Below, piece by piece: positions 1 through 11,755 of a stretch of 64,000 bases of DNA. The translations under genes and the position numbers were made by a program. This stretch comes from Trichoplusia ni (lineage: Eukaryota > Arthropoda > Insecta > Lepidoptera > Noctuidae), in assembly GCF_003590095.1 (NCBI RefSeq), contig NC_039481.1:12245895-12309894 (forward strand), written 5' to 3'. Under the pieces are notes generated by a model. That model did not search any database and was not told where the DNA came from. It saw nothing but the letters and a program-made list of their open reading frames with translations. Position 1 is the first letter of the stretch; every line of letters begins with the position of its first letter.

Positions 1-534
1 TCTAAATACATCATAGGCTGCATTGCAGAACAATAGCGAGCAATTAATACTTTTATAGCGGCGCCTAAATGCGTCTGTGACTGTTAGCGAGCTGTTTAAG
101 GAATGATGGGAGGAATTAGAGGCCTGATTCAGAGGTGTCGTATGACTCAGGGGTATCAGTGTTACAGCACAATTACGTACTTGTTCTTACAAGTAATTGA
201 TTCTTGACTGGTGTATGAGCTGCATAGTGCATTCGACCTTTACGCTTAAGTTTTTAGGTTTATTTTGCGACGTTACTTCGGGGCTTTTCGCATCTATGTA
301 TTAAGATTAAAAAGTGGTAAGTTACATGCCTTTTATGCAAGTAAAAACTAACTTCTTCTACCAACCCAATTATACCAATAACATTGGAATCGATTCCCAG
401 TTCCAGCTCCTGTTTTAACAAGTTGACACTATCCATTCGAAAATAGTAAGATTGGATGTGTATAGGTGTGCCTACGCACACTCTCATTTGCTCAAAAATC
501 ATAGTCATCACTTTGTTTTTAGGTAAAAAATACT
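1..534. other. Non-coding, nothing recognised
   Basis: AT-rich sequence at the left edge of the window. The longest frame on either strand is about 80 codons and shows no domain, no convincing splice boundaries and no recognised repeat. Confidence 0.5.
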
Positions 535-695
535 AAATCCGCACTAAGGAATTTAATGTCCATGTCGCGGGGAGTTTCACAAAGATTCAAGTCGCATGCA
601 CAAATACACTCAGAGAGTTTATCCTGTGCGGGGTACCTTGTCGCGAACGGTGTGTTTATCGTGGTAACATCAACCACTTGGCTATCCGATTGCAG
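535..695 (-). repeat. tRNA-like SINE copy, antisense
   Basis: Read on the minus strand, this contains a degraded pol III B-box-like segment next to a 'CCCCGCACAGGA' block, then the body running to 'GACATTAAATTCCTTA'. The plus-strand text 'TCGCGGGGAGTTTCACAAA' is shared, with changes, by the copy at 55,036-55,145, and the 'CCCCGCA.AGGA' core by the plus-strand copy at 45,600. Three dispersed diverged copies with a tRNA-like promoter remnant indicate a SINE. The open frame across it (556-828) is a by-product. Confidence 0.6.
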
Positions 696-2282
696 TATTA
701 AACTTCTTAAACAAAACAATAGACATTGCGTGTACATAACAATATACCAACGACAATCTTTCCCTATTCCATCACGCTCTAATTCGTGTCATAATCACAA
801 TCACACATTACTAATCAAAGCAATTTAAATCCAAGAAACTCTACCCGCGGTAACCATCTAAATTCTAACCAGACAGGCCCTTAAGATGGCTAGACGAATA
901 ACCAACAGTATTAAACAAATGAAGCGGTGTTTGCGGGTTCTATCGCTTTGTTGCCAAAAACATCGAATTGTATAGTTTTTGTTCGCAAGACGTCTGATTC
1001 GAACAATTAAGCGATTCGGGCGCTGCTTACAGCTATAACCTCTCGTAAAATCTGCATAAGAAGCCAGCCTTAAGGCGGACGGCTTGTGGCTGTGTTTCAC
1101 AATGGGCACAAGATGGTTTAAAAACGTATTTTTTGTATTCTAGAAATCGCTACATTCTGCCTTTAAATTAAATAATATCTTTTGAAAATAATAACCGATT
1201 GTCTATTATTTGAATAGGATTTGTAAACAGACTTTACTGTAAATTGTCTCGCAGCGAATTTATTAAAAAATCGGTTGCGAGAAATAAAATCTACACCTAA
1301 ACAATTTCTTAAGTATACTTAATAATATTCCTTTTTCCTTCCATAAGCAATTTAAAACAATTATATTAAAGGCACATTATAAACAACAATGGTTACATAA
1401 CTACAATTAACACCTTATTAATCTTTCCGCTGATGCTTAAAGATAAACGATAATTATATGATTATGTAAATTAATAATTATAATGTGATCGTGCGGCCAT
1501 TGTGGAGGAGCCTTTGGCTCGTCGACTCATTACTACGGTTCCAGATTATTGTTTCAAGTCCACACAATAGGATGGGACACAAGTTCGCGCCCCGACTACG
1601 GTCATTTCCAATGGTGTCGACACAAATACGATGGTATATATAGCTATTATTAAGTTGTATTGTAGGTTTGGCTTGGAATAAGTATAGCCTAAGTAAAAAT
1701 TGCACTCGTGTAGTCATAACAGATCAACGATTGGTTTACTATTATTCTAAAGCTTTCTACTAATTACAAATCACATTTATCGTAATATTTATCATTAAGT
1801 TAACTTGTATCTTTATATGTGTAATTCACTTGAATATAGTATTACATCGAAATCCTCTTAAACAGCTAGATCGCTTTGAATGTTCATCGGGTATTTAGAT
1901 TCGCTGTGAAATAGATTAAATTTACAAATCAGCCGTTCGGGTACGTAGTAGGCCAAATCTGATGGCGTAATAAAACTTTTATTAGTTTCACTAGTTTTCT
2001 TTTAAATTATTTTATGCAAATTTTAAGTTTTTTTTTGGTTTTGAAGAGCAATGACATAATCATGATTGTAGAAATATCAAAAGGAACTTTAAAACTTAAT
2101 ATTCGTCATTTTCTGCCTATTAGGAAACTAATCGTTTACGTCAAAGCGATTTTTAACAGACTGGTTCTTCAGATCGTGCTACTAAAAGAATTTAAATTTG
2201 GCATATTGTGAGTGTAAGTAATAGGTACTTACATTTACTTAAATTTAAATTAATTCGTCGTTCAAATACTCTGCTTCTACAG
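696..2282. other. Intergenic or intronic, no gene seen
   Basis: AT-rich DNA with only short, domain-free frames. A slightly GC-richer patch at 1,020-1,110 has no recognisable coding or repeat structure. Confidence 0.45.
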
Positions 2283-2426
2283 CCATTTATCTGGCATATA
2301 AGCGGCAGCTTAAATCTGCCGAATTAAAGAAAAATTGCTGTCGAACAAGTAAGAAAATCGTCTTGGACCCTCAAGTCGACACCAGTGGAAAACACAAGGT
2401 ATTCAGTGATGCGCTATTCGGCGACA
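2283..2426 (+). CDS. Candidate internal coding exon, gene unknown
   Basis: A 144-base open segment is bounded by an acceptor with a pyrimidine-rich lead (..CTGCTTCTACAG) and a consensus donor (ACA|GTAAGT). The frame enters with 2 bases and leaves with 1, so the exon keeps frame if skipped. It encodes 47 full codons of ordinary protein composition: IYLAYKRQLKSAELKK near the start, a CC pair, then VDTSGKHKVFSDALFGD. The Ile-Tyr-Leu-Ala-Tyr followed by basic residues could be the cytoplasmic edge of a membrane segment, but that is a guess. I do not recognise the family and cannot link it to other exons. Open stretches at 2,549-2,583 and 2,569-2,679 downstream could be a further exon or decayed coding DNA. 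Confidence 0.35.
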
Positions 2427-3126
2427 GTAAGTAATTTACAGCTGAAGCTACATTGTGTCTGTAGGAGAGTAATGTGTCGCTTTATTACGTAACGTATTTA
2501 ATGAGGTCCGATGTTTTATATAGATGTAACTGGCACGTGACTTTGTAGTGATTTGGATGACAAGATAAAGAAGCTGGTTTAAATTTGTCGCGAGAGAACA
2601 GCAAGCTTCGCAAGACTGGGAGCCGATTTTGTCCTGTGAACTTTGTTTGGCTAAACAAAATGACGACGAATTGGTATAATTTCTATACATTATTGATCAG
2701 ATCGGTTCACAGTTTTCTCAAACTTTTAAAATTATTACACAGGATTATTTTGAAGGTATTTGATAAGAAGTCCGGCAAATATATTTTTTAAAATATTGGT
2801 CAGTAAAACAGTACTGATAGGTGACGACTAGATATGAACTTGCTGTCATCATAATATTTTGATTAACGATTAAAAAATATATTTCCGATATTTTTTGGTG
2901 ATGCATCATTTTTTTTTCGGTGTGACTTGTTTTTTAAGCGATTCAGTTAACTTGACTACTGTTTTTAACGGACTCAAGACTTCTTCTGTTAAAATCATGT
3001 TACTTCATACATTTAACATTACAGACTATTAAATATAACAAAACTGTAAACCTTTACAGTTCTACAAGCTACCTATACGATTATGTCCAAAAGCTCATAA
3101 TTTGTAAGACAATTTAAGCTCCAATT
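2427..3126. other. Non-coding, with two short coding-like open stretches
   Basis: Bases 2,549-2,583 read DLDDKIKKLV then stop. Bases 2,569-2,679, in another frame, include FVAREQQASQDWEPILS and end at a stop. Both look more protein-like than their surroundings but neither has a good acceptor in phase with the exon at 2283-2426. The remainder is AT-rich with homopolymer runs. Confidence 0.35.
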
Positions 3127-3282
3127 CTATCTAATCCCAGCACTAAAGTTTCTTACAAGCGGCAATATAAAGAGAACTAAAGCTACAAACAAGGAGTACT
3201 GAGCTATCATCGTCGTGTTAACTATAAAAGACTGGAGGTGGCGCCTGATATGCGGGACCACCGGACTTACGCCGCCCGCTTG
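3127..3282 (-). CDS. Candidate terminal exon with C-terminal membrane segment
   Basis: On the minus strand an acceptor (..TATATCATTCCAG) is followed by 51 codons and a TAG. The first third is GC-rich for this region (codons such as CCG GTG GTC CCG, CGC CAC CTC CAG), as expected for real coding sequence. The peptide starts QAGGVSPVVPHIRRHL and has one hydrophobic stretch, about residues 25-43 (MIAQYSLFVALVLFILPLV), then RNFSAGIR. This would be a tail-anchored or single-pass C terminus. No ATG opens the frame upstream of the acceptor, so it is either a spliced last exon or not a gene. Family not recognised; no partner exon found. Confidence 0.35.
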   Translation of the reverse strand, partial: QAGGVSPVVPHIRRHLQSFIVNTTMIAQYSLFVALVLFILPLVRNFSAGIR

Positions 3283-4229
3283 CTGGAATGATATAGAGCT
3301 GTTGGCAAGTGTGCTTAGTAAGAGTATGTGTGACAAGAGTGATTAAGTTTCTTGTGAAGTGAGGAAGACTTAGGGATGATTGTTTTTGATTTCTCAATTT
3401 AAATAACTACTGAACGAAAGTATATGATCAATAAGTGATGTAATTATTATGCCTTATAATGGACGGATACGATGAATCCTTTTAAATAACTAATTTGTTC
3501 TATAAGCAATGTGTGTCTGTCATGACTAAACATATACACAGAATCGCTGAAATGGAAATGGACATTTTAGAAAAATTTAAATTATTACATTATTTTCCGA
3601 CGGTCTATTATTCATTACACATTGACACCAATATTAACGTTAATCTCCTTCAGAAAAAGTCATAACACCACACCTATAATTAGTTATTAACAACTCTATA
3701 CATTTCTCAATTTCTCCCAAACACGTTTTTATTTGGTTCATGTAAGTGAGTAGCTTTGTCCATCGCTGTACATCTGTACATACATACGTGTATGTATGTA
3801 TGTATGTATGGTTGTATGGAAGCTCCGTCTTTGTGGTCCGACCTTCACCTCGAGCGTTTGTTTTGTTCATTCTTATGTTGTTAGCCTTGTTTTACAATTT
3901 GCGATTTGTTGAAGTTTCTCGTTATGAATGGATGGGATTATGTAATGTTCGGGTTATTGTTATTGCGTTTGATATTAGTGTTTTAATTGTATTTTATCGT
4001 TTCGTTTGTGGAGAGGTTAATGGTCTGGATGAGGAGGAGATGTGTTACAGAACTTTTAGTATACCTAAATTATGGAGAGTTTTACGCCAAGCAAGCTTCA
4101 GTGATGAGAGTATTATCTTCAAACAAAGCTTAATATTATTTTTTGTGACGGATCTCTCAAATATATTCATAAATGATATCAATGAAACCTCTACAAAGCT
4201 CCTAAAATAAGACAAGCCAGCTAAACGAA
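3283..4229. other. Non-coding, with a TATG microsatellite
   Basis: Contains a short tetranucleotide tract near 3,776-3,812 (TACATACATACGTGTATGTATGTATG...). A 154-codon open frame (3,746-4,210) begins with GTG, runs through the microsatellite and has no recognisable domain; I treat it as chance. Confidence 0.5.
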
Positions 4230-4411
4230 ATTGAAATGAAACTACTTTTACGGATTTTATCGCGGTTTGATTTTAGTTCAACATCTTCTGTCAAGACGAA
4301 CGCCATCTCAGTCTGCCCGTAACCATGATACCTGCAAAGGTTTCGAAACGTCGGGAACTAAAGTCTAAAATTAAACCGCGATATAATCCGTAAAAGTAGT
4401 TTCATTTCAAT
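4230..4411. mobile_element. Palindromic-ended MITE, 182 bp
   Basis: The ends are inverted repeats of about 47 bases. The left arm (4,230-4,276) starts ATTGAAATGAAACTACTTTT, and the right arm (4,365-4,411) is its reverse complement with about two mismatches. The centre includes 'GGTTTCGAAACGTCGGGAAC', itself partly palindromic. Size, long arms and lack of coding capacity fit a miniature inverted-repeat transposable element. Target-site duplication is not obvious. Confidence 0.8.
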
Positions 4412-7400
4412 ATCTAAGAAACGAAAAAAGTTTTTAAATAGCTCAACAGAATTTTCTTAACATGTCTAAGAACTAATACAAAACTACTAAATAAAAATCG
4501 CTTAATCCGTTGACCTTTGATGCCACTTACAGACACGTCAAACTTATAACAACCCTCTTTTTGAACCAGGGTTTAAAAAACAGTCGCATTACCAGTCCTC
4601 CTATACAATCCGTTCAACTACAATAAAATAATAAAAGCTCACTTCCTGGCTTAGCTATTAAATCAAGGAGTACAGATCGCAGCATCTAGCGATAACTCAG
4701 ACTCGGTATCACGTAACAATTTGCACTAAATTTATCATACAATAACGTTTGTATCAGAAAATTATTATTCAAATCAACCAGCATTAATCAATTCGTTGAT
4801 AAAAGAAAATGCGAGCGTCGATGCTCCTGCGCATATTTTTGGTGGGACATTGTCGATAATTTTAATCGATATTCATTTTAGCTTATGGTTTTTGTATCGC
4901 TCTTATTTTTACTAAGACCTGTGGACTGCACAGCCGAAGAATAAAAGAATGCTTTTACACCAGGATCAACACTGTATGAGGATTAGTTTTTCTGTATGTT
5001 TGTGTATGTACACAATTTTAATAGGTGGCAGTGCTTAAGCCCACCACCTTGTCTCTTTACTTTACTGATGAAACCATTATGCAAATTACATGCTGCATAA
5101 CCATTATCCTGCAAACGACGGCATTATATTTGACATATGTCTGTAATCTTTGATTCTATACTGTAATATACATGTCATAAGTAGCGTGTTACAATCCTTG
5201 CATTACAACAGTACAAAATGATTTGATTCATCAATCGATAAGTCGATAAAAATCATCGATATCTCCGACCATCACTAACAAAACCCGATGCGTCTCGCGT
5301 GAAGCCGCGTCGCAGTGTGCGTGCACCCGCGAGATAATGAACTATCTGCACTAATATATTATAAAGTTCATTATAAACAATTATTTATTGTTAGCGTATG
5401 TTTATTAATAAGGCGGGCTGTTCGACTACTGTGTATGTGTTTGTAGCCTTAGGGTTGGCGCGCAAGCCAATTATTGCGATCGTGATGCATTTCTTCCTTA
5501 AGAAGACTGGCTAATTGTTTAATTATAAGTTGGTACGAGAGTAGATGAGCTTCGTAAAGGCTAAAAATTACATCTCTGCATGTTTATTGATATTACTTTT
5601 AATTATTAATTAATTGAAAATGTAATTTCATTTGTGGTGTTATTTTAGATTCTTAGTAGCTTTTAATGTTTATGTACAAGTTTGACTTGAACGCTTGAAT
5701 CATAACTTGAATTGTAACGCTGAAATCAATATAAATACCTTTTTTTAACGTTTTGCTGGAAATAAATGGAAATAATTTGATGAAAGAAAATGGAAAATGG
5801 TTGCTCTGAAGGGCTTGTAGCTTGCCATTATTCAGAATTTTAGTTTTCTGGTACCATATCTATGATAAGAGTTTTTTTCTTAATTTGCCTAAATAAATCT
5901 AGAAACTTAATTTATATGAACCTAAATATTATACTAGATCTGATAGTTATGTCAAATTAATAAGATACGATACCCTGAGCGTAAACAAATCAAACAAATT
6001 TCCAAGACTTCATTATAGTTTAGAACTTCCATAATCACTTTTTCCTGTATCACCACTATACAAAAATGTTAAATTAGCAAAGGAATTAAAGTACAGACTA
6101 ATAAAATCCTACAAATATAATTGCCCTCGCCAACCCTAGCCCGTCCTTTAGCTGTCAATGCAGCGAATATGAAAGTAAGCATAAAAGCAGTTGGCTTAGA
6201 TTGTGCTACTCAGATTGCATGCTCTACTGCAGCAAATAAAACGGCGTACAATGCGTGTTTAGACAGCACTCGGACATGATTCCACCATACATTACGAGCA
6301 ATAGTTATGATATAGTAAAAACTTTTTTCTTTACAACGTATTGTATGTTCGTTTCTTAGAATTGTACCTGTGCTTTGTTCTAGGAGTGAAATATGATTTT
6401 TAGGAATAAATGGAGTAGGTATAGAATTCAGGTTTCCTGAAAGTTCAAAGGATTTATCTAGGTTCAAATTTTGGGTGTACCTTTGCAAGTTATTGATTAG
6501 CTTTCACGCACTCTGCAATATTGGACGCCATGTTTTTTCAGGAATTCAATTTTAACTATGAATGAACTGATGCAAAAATTGCGTCATCATGAGCGCCAGA
6601 TGTAGTTATGATACTCCTCCGTCCAAATTGTTAATTCGATATAATTACAAATAACCTTACAAATTCGAATTTCATAACAATTTTTGCATCACCAGACTCC
6701 TTGCAATCTCAGCAATCGAATGAAACATTAAGATTACCAATTAAACCGTCTTATGTAGACTAAAAACATCATAAAACATATCACTACGTAACACAAAGCG
6801 TAGTTTTCGTTGTACAGACAGTTTAACCCTACATTGAAGTGGTCCATTCCGAGCGTTCGATAAAAAATAAGTCCAAAAAACTCGTACCACCCCTAGGCTG
6901 GTGCAAAAAAAGCAGATAAAAATGTGCCTGCCCCGTAATTTAAGCGTACTACCAGTTGTCGATAACCCTAGGTACGAAATTTGAAAAATATTCGCCGTTT
7001 TCATAATCATTGCACTCATTTTATAAGTTTTATTTTTAATTGGTACTGCTCATCATGTTTAAGGCCGGTTGTGTTTTTAAAAATAAGATGTTTTTTTTTT
7101 TGGTTGGGCACAAGGTACTTCTCTGCCAGTTGATGTGTGGCATGATTTTGTAGAGATAATAAGGTATAGGACCTTAATTAAGTATTTATCAATTCGTTTC
7201 CTTATTAACGTTAACGTGTATATTACTATTTTTACAAAAAAAGGATCCGTCTGCAGTTTTGCGTTTAAGGTCGATGCAAAATTATAGTTAACAATTTAAG
7301 CAATCTTTCAAAAGAAAAAATCTTAACATATCACCCTAAACGCCGGGAATTCAGTAGTGTTTTGGGGGGAAATAATAAGGCTTACCCTCCGGTCTTAATA

Positions 7401-9534
7401 TCGATAAATACAAATACACTGATTGAACTTTTAGGCTTAGCGCTCTTGTTTTTAGCCCGAAAACGATACTGCCTGGAAACTATCCCGTCTCTTGAGCCCC
7501 ACTGTAATCCCGTTCTACAGATATTATTGAACAATATAACCATATAAGCTACCCACATATGTGCATAGTTAATTTGTTCCCACTACCTCAGGAAAAGCTG
7601 GTATTTTTTCCGCAAAACAACTACCCCGTTACGTTTCACCTGTCTAACAGGAATGTATTTTCTAAAAATCTATTCCAATTTCTAGTTTTTAGCTACCGGG
7701 TTATTATTATTTAAGCCTCTATTTATTTCAACGGAATTCTGCAAAAACCGGGTGAATTTTGTGTTCATCCTGAATGTTGTACCTATTATATTACATAAAA
7801 TAAATATTGAGGCCTGTGAAGGAAACAATTAAAAAAACCTTTCATCAAAACAATATTTGTAAGAATTTATTTGGCAAAAGCAATTGGCTTAAAAGACTAA
7901 ATATACAATAAATTAAATTCACATTTTGAAATACGATACTTCCCCGATAACTTACAACATTTCAAAAATAGAAGACGATATTTTTCGCGGGCTACTTATT
8001 GTCATAACGTAAAAATGTTGGCAACTATGCAGACGTTCGCTCTGTATAATTTATAGAGTTGCCACATTACCCCCCTCTAGTTGCGGTGGTATTTTGTCAG
8101 ATGTGTTATTGATATTGTGTGTTTTTTATACTTACAGTGTGACATGGAGCGTGTCTGTGAATGTATTACTCTGTAGTCGTATATCTGCTTGGTTTTGAGA
8201 TTTTCAATTGTGCTAAAAAGTTGGAATATCGTTGATTAGCTCAAGACAAATTCAAAATGTAGTTTGAAAAGTGTTCCATATTGAAAAAAAACAATATTGT
8301 AAGTGACCGGAGAAAATCAAAATTAAAAAGAATTTCTAAAAATCCTCGACTTTTAAGACATTTATCTACTTATTTAACTGAAGAAAAGTCCAAGTGTTCT
8401 ACAATACAAAAATATTCACACAAGCCTACTACTTGGTTACGATGAAATAATGTCTTAAAAATTCTCCGCATTTAACCCCAGAACTAACAAACAATTTTCC
8501 ATCTACCAATCCAAACAACAAACTGTATCCACCGACAGAATTCCCGATATAGCTCAAACTGCTCAAAGTACATCCCCAGACAGGACAATCATCTCAACAA
8601 ATACTAATGTATGCTGATTCGTAAGGACTTCAAATGGTCCTCAATCACGACGGATGGCTAAGGTCACTGCGATTTTCCCACTGACCTTCTAACGTTGCCA
8701 TCTCCTGGTGCAGCTAAATGGGTGTGCTCTGTCTTTGTCTAACACAGAACTAGATCCTGGCGGGTTACCCGTTCGGGTATTATACAGGATGTCTTGTTTT
8801 AAGGTGAAGTAACTTCTTTGTTTTCTGCTTTCCTGGTTATTAGATTAATTGCTTGAAGGTTAAAGGGTAAGGGAGCGAAAGCCAGTGTCGAAAAAAAATC
8901 ATTTGATTATAATCCCCATTTCGGGAAAAAGATTTTGGGCCATTACGCGTTGGTCTTAGTGTTTATTTATATGCAAATGGGTATTTATGTGCAACAAATG
9001 CAGATGGCTTCTATAAAATGCGATTAGCACACTTTCTTTTATTTAAATAATCAGATGTTATAAAAACCAAAACCAGATTTCCTTGGAAAGATTTGGAAGC
9101 GAAGATTTCCCGGACAACTTTATTCTTATACCATACAATCCCAAAGAACTCAGACGACCAAACTAGAAGCACGCCACCAGCTCCCCATACATAATGTATG
9201 AACTTAAAGAAATGCAATGAAATGATAAATTGATCGTTCCATTGTAGATAAACGGGCCATTTCCACTGGCACAATTGAATGATGACGAGCCATTGTGACT
9301 ATGTTTAGAGATCCTGCAAGTAATGCCAGGATAGGCTGAGTCTATTCCATCCACTTATTGCGACGTATTACAGTTCTTCATTGGGTCACTATGCGAATAC
9401 TGATATGGTAATTGGTATTAGACATTTGGCGTGGAAACTTTTGTGAGGCGTTTTGTTGATGATTCGGTATAGTGGTGATACTGGTGTTTGAAAGTCGATG
9501 TAAGATGGATAGGAATTTAGAAAGCAGTCAATTG
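4412..9534. other. Long gene-poor stretch
   Basis: No supported gene. Notable: TCGATA/ATCGAT (DREF-like) sites at 4,853-4,875 and 5,234-5,262, followed by a GC-rich block (5,283-5,335) that would suit a promoter. Frames of 80-92 codons on the minus strand at 6,210-6,488, 6,741-7,019 and 9,011-9,354 have no domain or convincing splice context. Confidence 0.45.
5234..5335. promoter_or_regulatory. DREF-like sites beside a GC-rich block
   Basis: Three TCGATA/ATCGAT-type sites lie within 29 bases (ATCGATA 5,234, TCGATA 5,243, ATCGATAT 5,255), followed by a CpG-rich run with CGTCTCGCGTGAAGCCGCGT. In insects the DRE element (TATCGATA) marks housekeeping promoters. No adjacent first exon was found, so this may be a promoter fragment, an enhancer or chance. 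Confidence 0.25.
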
Positions 9535-9640
9535 AACTGGTCTTTTGGTCGAGTAGAGACCCTGACTGCTGTACCGAAAGTCGTGAGTTCTATTCTCAGG
9601 ACAAATATTTATGCGATGATCACAATGGGTGTAATTTATG
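9535..9640 (+). repeat. tRNA-like SINE fragment
   Basis: 'GTGAGTTCTATTCTCAGGACAAATATTTATGCGATGATCAC' lines up with the B-box and body segments of the copies at 19,381 and 40,199 ('GTTTGATTCCC...AAATATTTGTGTGATGAGCA'). The 5' part is diverged and the 3' end is truncated. Confidence 0.6.
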
Positions 9641-10229
9641 TATAACATAAATTTTCAGAAATATGTTTGTCGATTGTGTTTTATTTTGGTTGCTAAAGAA
9701 TTAAGTGTTTCGTTGGAGAGCCTCTACATAGCACCTTATGATTTAAATTTAAAGTTACGCATTGTGTTTTATATTGCACAATCTGTTCAATTTAGTATTT
9801 TAGGGAAAATGGAAGTAGCTGTTTAGGATAACGACACTAGGCGTAGGCGTTAGAATAGTTTTAATCGAACCATCCAATTCATAACCAAGCTTCTTTGTTT
9901 AAAACTCATTGAGAAATGTGTTTAATTACAGAGCTATTTTTTTTAGTTTCAAATAAACTATAAGAAATAAGTACGTATCTACATCAGTTATCAGAAAAGA
10001 GTATCTAAGCAAATTATAATACCTAATCATATTTGCTCTACTAATTACCACAGACAACAAAACCGAAATTCAAATAGGCCTACAGGTTAACGATAAAAAA
10101 AAAGGATAATTTAAATTTAGAATTAATGCGGTCCCGCTTACAACTCGTTTCATTGCACTCACACATTCTAACATAATCGAGAATTTTTATCGCTCGCTAT
10201 CATTCCGTTTCCAAATAAGTCTCATTTAT

Positions 10230-10345
10230 AACGTGTGGGGGATGAACAAAACAAAAATTTGAATAAGGAGGGCATTATTTATCGCCGCCCCAATGAAGGC
10301 CGTTAATGTGATTTTTTTTTAATAAAAAATATACACGAGCCAGCC
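10230..10345. promoter_or_regulatory. Candidate conserved non-coding element
   Basis: Contains 'GGGCATTATTTATCGCCGCC' and 'GAAGGCCGTTAATG' in otherwise AT-rich DNA. The mixture of TTAT/TTAAT homeodomain-like cores and CG-containing words is typical of insect developmental enhancers. Inferred from composition only. Confidence 0.25.
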
Positions 10346-10854
10346 AAACGAGGATCATGTATCATCGCTTTTTTCGGACAGTCATTGTCCTCAAAAAAAT
10401 ATATTTATTTTTTATTTATTTACAATCCGCCGTCACGGGAAACGGCGAAAGTATACATCAAATTAATTACTCGCAAATTATGTTTATGGATTTGTTTAGG
10501 ATGTTAATAGTTCCAAGTTATATTTTTTCAAGTGTTTTTTTTTATTGTTCAAATAAGTTAGGAGACTAACAATCATTTAAACGTTGGATTAACTTTGGAA
10601 TACATACATTAAAGTAACTCATACTCATCGTAAAAGCAACTTGAAGGTTTACAAAAACTTCATCAAAGTTGTCCACAGCAGTAATAATAAACCCAACGAA
10701 TGATTTAAAAGCATTTTAATATATTCATTACAATTTAAATTCGCGCGCTATAACTGGATTCATAATAACAAAATAATAAAAAGAAAACAAAAACAAAACA
10801 CCGAACTCAACCCTTCGTGTGCCTAATTAAAAAAATTAAAAAAAAATCGCTCCC

Positions 10855-11045
10855 TCAGAACGCGCGTTGTCACGTTCCATATTCGCGCGTTAATTACACG
10901 TCATTCTTTTTTCAAAAAGCGCGCCAATGACGCGCGCAATTAAAGCCGTGTACAGACAACGGGAAGACGCGACATAAAGCCGGCACACACAATGCGTCCT
11001 CGGCAAAATTTGCCGCAGGGCTAGTGAAATTAACAAGGCGATTTA
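10855..11045. promoter_or_regulatory. Candidate regulatory element with GCGCGC words
   Basis: A CpG-rich island with repeated GCGCG words (CAGAACGCGCGTTG, ATTCGCGCGTTAATTACACG, AAGCGCGCCAATGACGCGCG). AAGCGCGCCAA resembles an E2F-type site. No reading frame of note crosses it. Inferred regulatory DNA, target unknown. Confidence 0.3.
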
Positions 11046-11635
11046 CACTTGACACTAGGCGCCTGTTTTTCATTACTTTTCACGGCACTGCAGCCGCTGC
11101 GCGTCTACACTTAAGCAACCTATTTTTATAATCTGTACAGAGTATACGATCTCACCGTACATTTCTTTGCGTACCGGTTGTATGGAATTTTGTTGTTTGA
11201 GGATTTCTTTAGGCTGTGGCACGTTGTATGAAAAAGCGGCTAATAGTGTGTGTTCAACGGGTCGTCTACTCCACATATCGCAGTAATTGTGTGAAATAAA
11301 GAGCTTTGTATCATTATTTTCCTGCTTTTTCTTTTTGAACCAAGAGCTGTTGAACGTATTGTTTGTAGAGTTATTATTTTTTTATACTTCGACAACAATG
11401 TAGTAAGTTTTTAAAACGGAATACAATATAGTGAAGTGAGAAATATTTGTCTATGCGCCATTGGAATAATTATTTACTTTTTTTGTATAATTCATCTTTT
11501 AAGGCCAAAATATAATAATTTAACCAAAAGCCTTAAGCCGATCATGATAATCACAATTCTAGAGGTCTGTCAACAACAGGATATCTTCCTACCCATTTTG
11601 TGGATTCTAGAACTCAATTTGTGTCATAAACAAGT

Positions 11636-11755
11636 AGGTCCTTGGAGCCTGCCGCGTCTTAAACTAATGCTATCGTTGTGGAAGAGTGACAGCGCTACAC
11701 AGCATTGAACATTATCTCTCCTTTACAACTACAACCATAATAAAATAATATAAAG
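11636..11755 (+). repeat. Dispersed repeat, 'GTGGAAGAGTGA' family
   Basis: Shares the words 'GTGGAAGAGTGA', a following 'CGCT..AC' block and 'ACAACTA.AA.CATAATA' with the 52,375-52,545 repeat. This points to two truncated copies of one retroelement 3' region. Confidence 0.5.

Larger units (their letters stand above)
9641..11635. other. Gene-poor, with two regulatory-looking islands
   Basis: No gene supported. The ORF at 9,638-9,826 is a chance frame after the SINE. Islands at 10,230-10,345 and 10,855-11,045 are listed separately. Confidence 0.45.

Noticed and set aside
3746..4210. 154-codon plus-strand open frame
   Set aside because: Begins with GTG, runs through a TATG microsatellite and a hydrophobic AT-rich stretch, with no family resemblance.
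6210..7019. Two 92-codon minus-strand frames
   Set aside because: No recognisable family, codon pattern or splice context.
9011..9354. Overlapping minus-strand frames of 87 and 63 codons
   Set aside because: No domain, and neither frame has supporting splice signals. The protein-like look (e.g. WSSEFFGIVWYKNK) is not enough.
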